Source of the DNA: Lithospermum erythrorhizon
Lineage: Eukaryota; Streptophyta; Magnoliopsida; Boraginales; Boraginaceae
NCBI GenBank assembly: GCA_019722365.1
Contig: JADFUC010001925.1
Location: forward strand, 2,418,001-2,482,000
Direction: 5' to 3'
DNA length: 64,000 nt
Shown: piece by piece, positions 62,401 through 64,000 of the stretch
How positions within the stretch are numbered: the stretch's first letter is position 1
How the letters are laid out: each line of letters begins with the position of its first letter
Notes under the pieces: model-generated
Told to the model about the DNA's origin: nothing
What the model saw: the letters and a program-made list of their open reading frames with translations, nothing else
The model's database searches: none
Program-made: the position numbers and the translations under genes

Positions 62401-62994
62401 AAGTAGCAAATCAGGATGACTCCTTCAGTAGACCACTTGCCCAATACATACAACTATGACCACTATAGCTGCATGCTCGAGCCCAGGCCAGGCCTAAACC
62501 TAAAAACTCTAAATACTCTGGGTTTGAAGTGTTTAAATAAGCTGGAGGAGAAAAAACATCCATATTTACTAATCCAAAATTAATAAATGTGCTAGGTTAA
62601 ACTCATCCAAGCATTGGAACAAATGATTTGCAGATTCCGCGATTTCTCCTTAATAGTACGTATCACGCCCCGTATCTGTACTTCCCGCCTCCCCAGCACT
62701 TGAACTTCCTCGGCCATTGCACCCATTATCCCTCTTTCTCTTGTGGTGAGTTGTGGTGGTAATTGTAGTGGTGACTCGTGTTGGACTCTCATATTCCTTT
62801 GTTTTTGATTGACAACACTTGTTTTTGAGAGCTCTTTTTGACATTTCTTGGTTGAATTAACTAATATATTGAAGACTAATTAAAGAGATGATTTATAGAG
62901 GTGAAGATTGGGTTGAGAGAATTTATTTTGAGATTTAGAGTTTGAGTGAAAGCATTTTGCAATTGAAGGGTTGAACCTAATAACAATTTTGACG
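62401..62994. other. Intergenic, short basic ORFs only
   Basis: Two overlapping minus-strand ORFs (62592-62792 and 62650-62844) encode short basic, Thr/Arg-rich peptides; the second starts MSKRALKNKCC. No family recognised. Confidence 0.3.
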
Positions 62995-63150
62995 AAGCGT
63001 GGTACCGCTAGGAAATAGGCGGTACCACGTTTAATCCAGTATTTACTAAAAAACTTTCTACGCGCTGGTTTTTGGGGATAAGCGTGGTACCGTGCTATAT
63101 GATACCGCGTTTACTTCAAATATCGTTAAGAAAAAAACTTTTCTGAAACC
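62995..63150. repeat. Two tandem hairpin units centred on GGTACC
   Basis: Unit 1 contains CGTGGTACCGC (62998-63008), a 10-nt loop and the exact complement GCGGTACCACG (63019-63029). Unit 2, 85 bp later, has GCGTGGTACCG at about 63082 and a weaker arm GATACCGCG near 63101. Both units continue cgttta and then a shared A/T-rich stretch ending aacttttct or aactttct. Confidence 0.85.
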
Positions 63151-64000
63151 CCGAGGGTCATACTTAGCGGCAGGAAACTCATCTTTTCGAAATGAAATAT
63201 TAACACGTAGGCGGTTTTTATTTCTATGATGGCTCAAAATTATGAGGAAAAACGCTCTGTGAGCAATGGCGTGCCTAACCCATAAATTACAGCTACGAGC
63301 CTGTAGAAAGTCCCGCTGGCGTGTTAAAATTGAAAGTTATAAATAAAGCCCGATATACAGCTCTGTAAGAGAAGCGTCCAAAGGAAAAGCTTTTGCTATG
63401 CATAACAGCCCAGTTAAAAAGTACAACTAGCGGCCTCACAATAATACCAACAGGGTCAAGAAGGTTACCTCCACGTCACCAGATATGTGACTCTTTTGAC
63501 TCGCCTTTGGCTTGCCCATGCTGGAGGGGGCAAAAGGACACATTCACTTAAAAAAGAGCGGCTAGAGGTTCGAAATTCAAAATATTTGCAAATAAAAGCA
63601 ACAATATTACGGCCAGATACATGCAACTATGCAAGTCATCTTTGATTGATTAGATTTACACTTCTTCAATCCGATCCGAACTAGTCGAAACTTTAGGCGG
63701 GGGCTTGCTTTAGATGCGTTAGGGCCTTTGCTAGTATATAATATGTGAAAGTTTGTGGGTAAGGGGCGTGAAGAGCACAGCTCGGTCGGCTCGAGAGGTT
63801 CGGCTCGAGGTTCGGTCGAGGTGTATGGGGGCCGAGAACTCTGAACTTATTTCGGGGAGTTCAATGGGTTCGGTTCGAAGGTTCGGCTCGGTTCGATGGT
63901 GAATAGAGTATTTGATGTTTCTGGGTGAGGTTTTAGGCAAGTATTTTTGTTTTAATATTTTTATTTACGATGATGAATAAATTTAATTCATAATAAAATA
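63151..64000. other. Window end, repeat-derived sequence
   Basis: Moderately GC-rich sequence with no gene. From about 63775 to 63905 there are many GGTTCGG/GGCTCGG words, like the subterminal repeats of the hAT element at 4587 but in a different arrangement. Confidence 0.4.

Overview
The window is nuclear DNA from a eudicot plant. The genes are split by introns with GT..AG borders, intergenic DNA is AT-rich, and small transposons (Stowaway-like MITEs, hAT, Mutator-like, Helitron-like) are frequent. The proteins match plant-only families such as ATL RING-H2 ligases, SANTA-domain KNL2, ARC3 with MORN repeats, S1 R2R3-MYBs and the plant Sec1-like MIP3. I cannot name the species. All gene models were read by eye from splice borders and conserved protein motifs.

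Layout. 1.0-4.1 kb (minus): RPA2, the 32-kDa subunit of replication protein A, 10 exons. 4.6-5.2 kb: non-autonomous hAT element with a perfect 8-bp target duplication. 6.7-8.1 kb (minus): a DUF688-like gene with a separate small ORF downstream. 9.8-10.2 kb (plus): possible small membrane or secreted protein. 11.7-13.4 kb (minus): ATL42-like RING-H2 E3 ligase. 15.1-18.4 kb (plus): KNL2 (SANTA domain), without a recognisable CENPC-k motif and with internal repeats. 19.3-22.2 kb (plus): GRXC4-type CPYC glutaredoxin, with a tandem repeat array in intron 1. 24.0-26.4 kb (plus): 3' half of a NEMP/DUF2215 nuclear-envelope protein gene whose 5' exons are not visible. 28.16-28.75 kb: a 589-bp near-perfect foldback element with a 9-bp target duplication. 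29.7-31.3 kb (minus): MYB60-like R2R3-MYB. 32.3-41.2 kb (plus): ARC3, the FtsZ-like/MORN plastid-division protein. 43.0-47.6 kb (minus): MIP3-like Sec1/Munc18 protein. 47.6-53.9 kb: transposon-rich desert with Helitron-like copies, a GC-richer orphan block, a tandem duplication and a possible SINE. 53.9-57.1 kb (minus): tropinone-reductase-like SDR lacking its last exon, with a changed NNAG motif. 57.1-64 kb: repeat-rich DNA with no convincing gene.

The genes are ordinary unlinked plant genes: replication, ubiquitination, centromere loading, secretory redox, nuclear envelope, stomatal/cuticle transcription, plastid division and ER-Golgi traffic. They do not form a pathway cluster. I did not find a clearly new biological system. 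The best second-look items are the long foldback, the KNL2 tail, the acidic WxxW motif in MIP3, the two truncated genes and the paired KpnI-centred hairpins near 63 kb.
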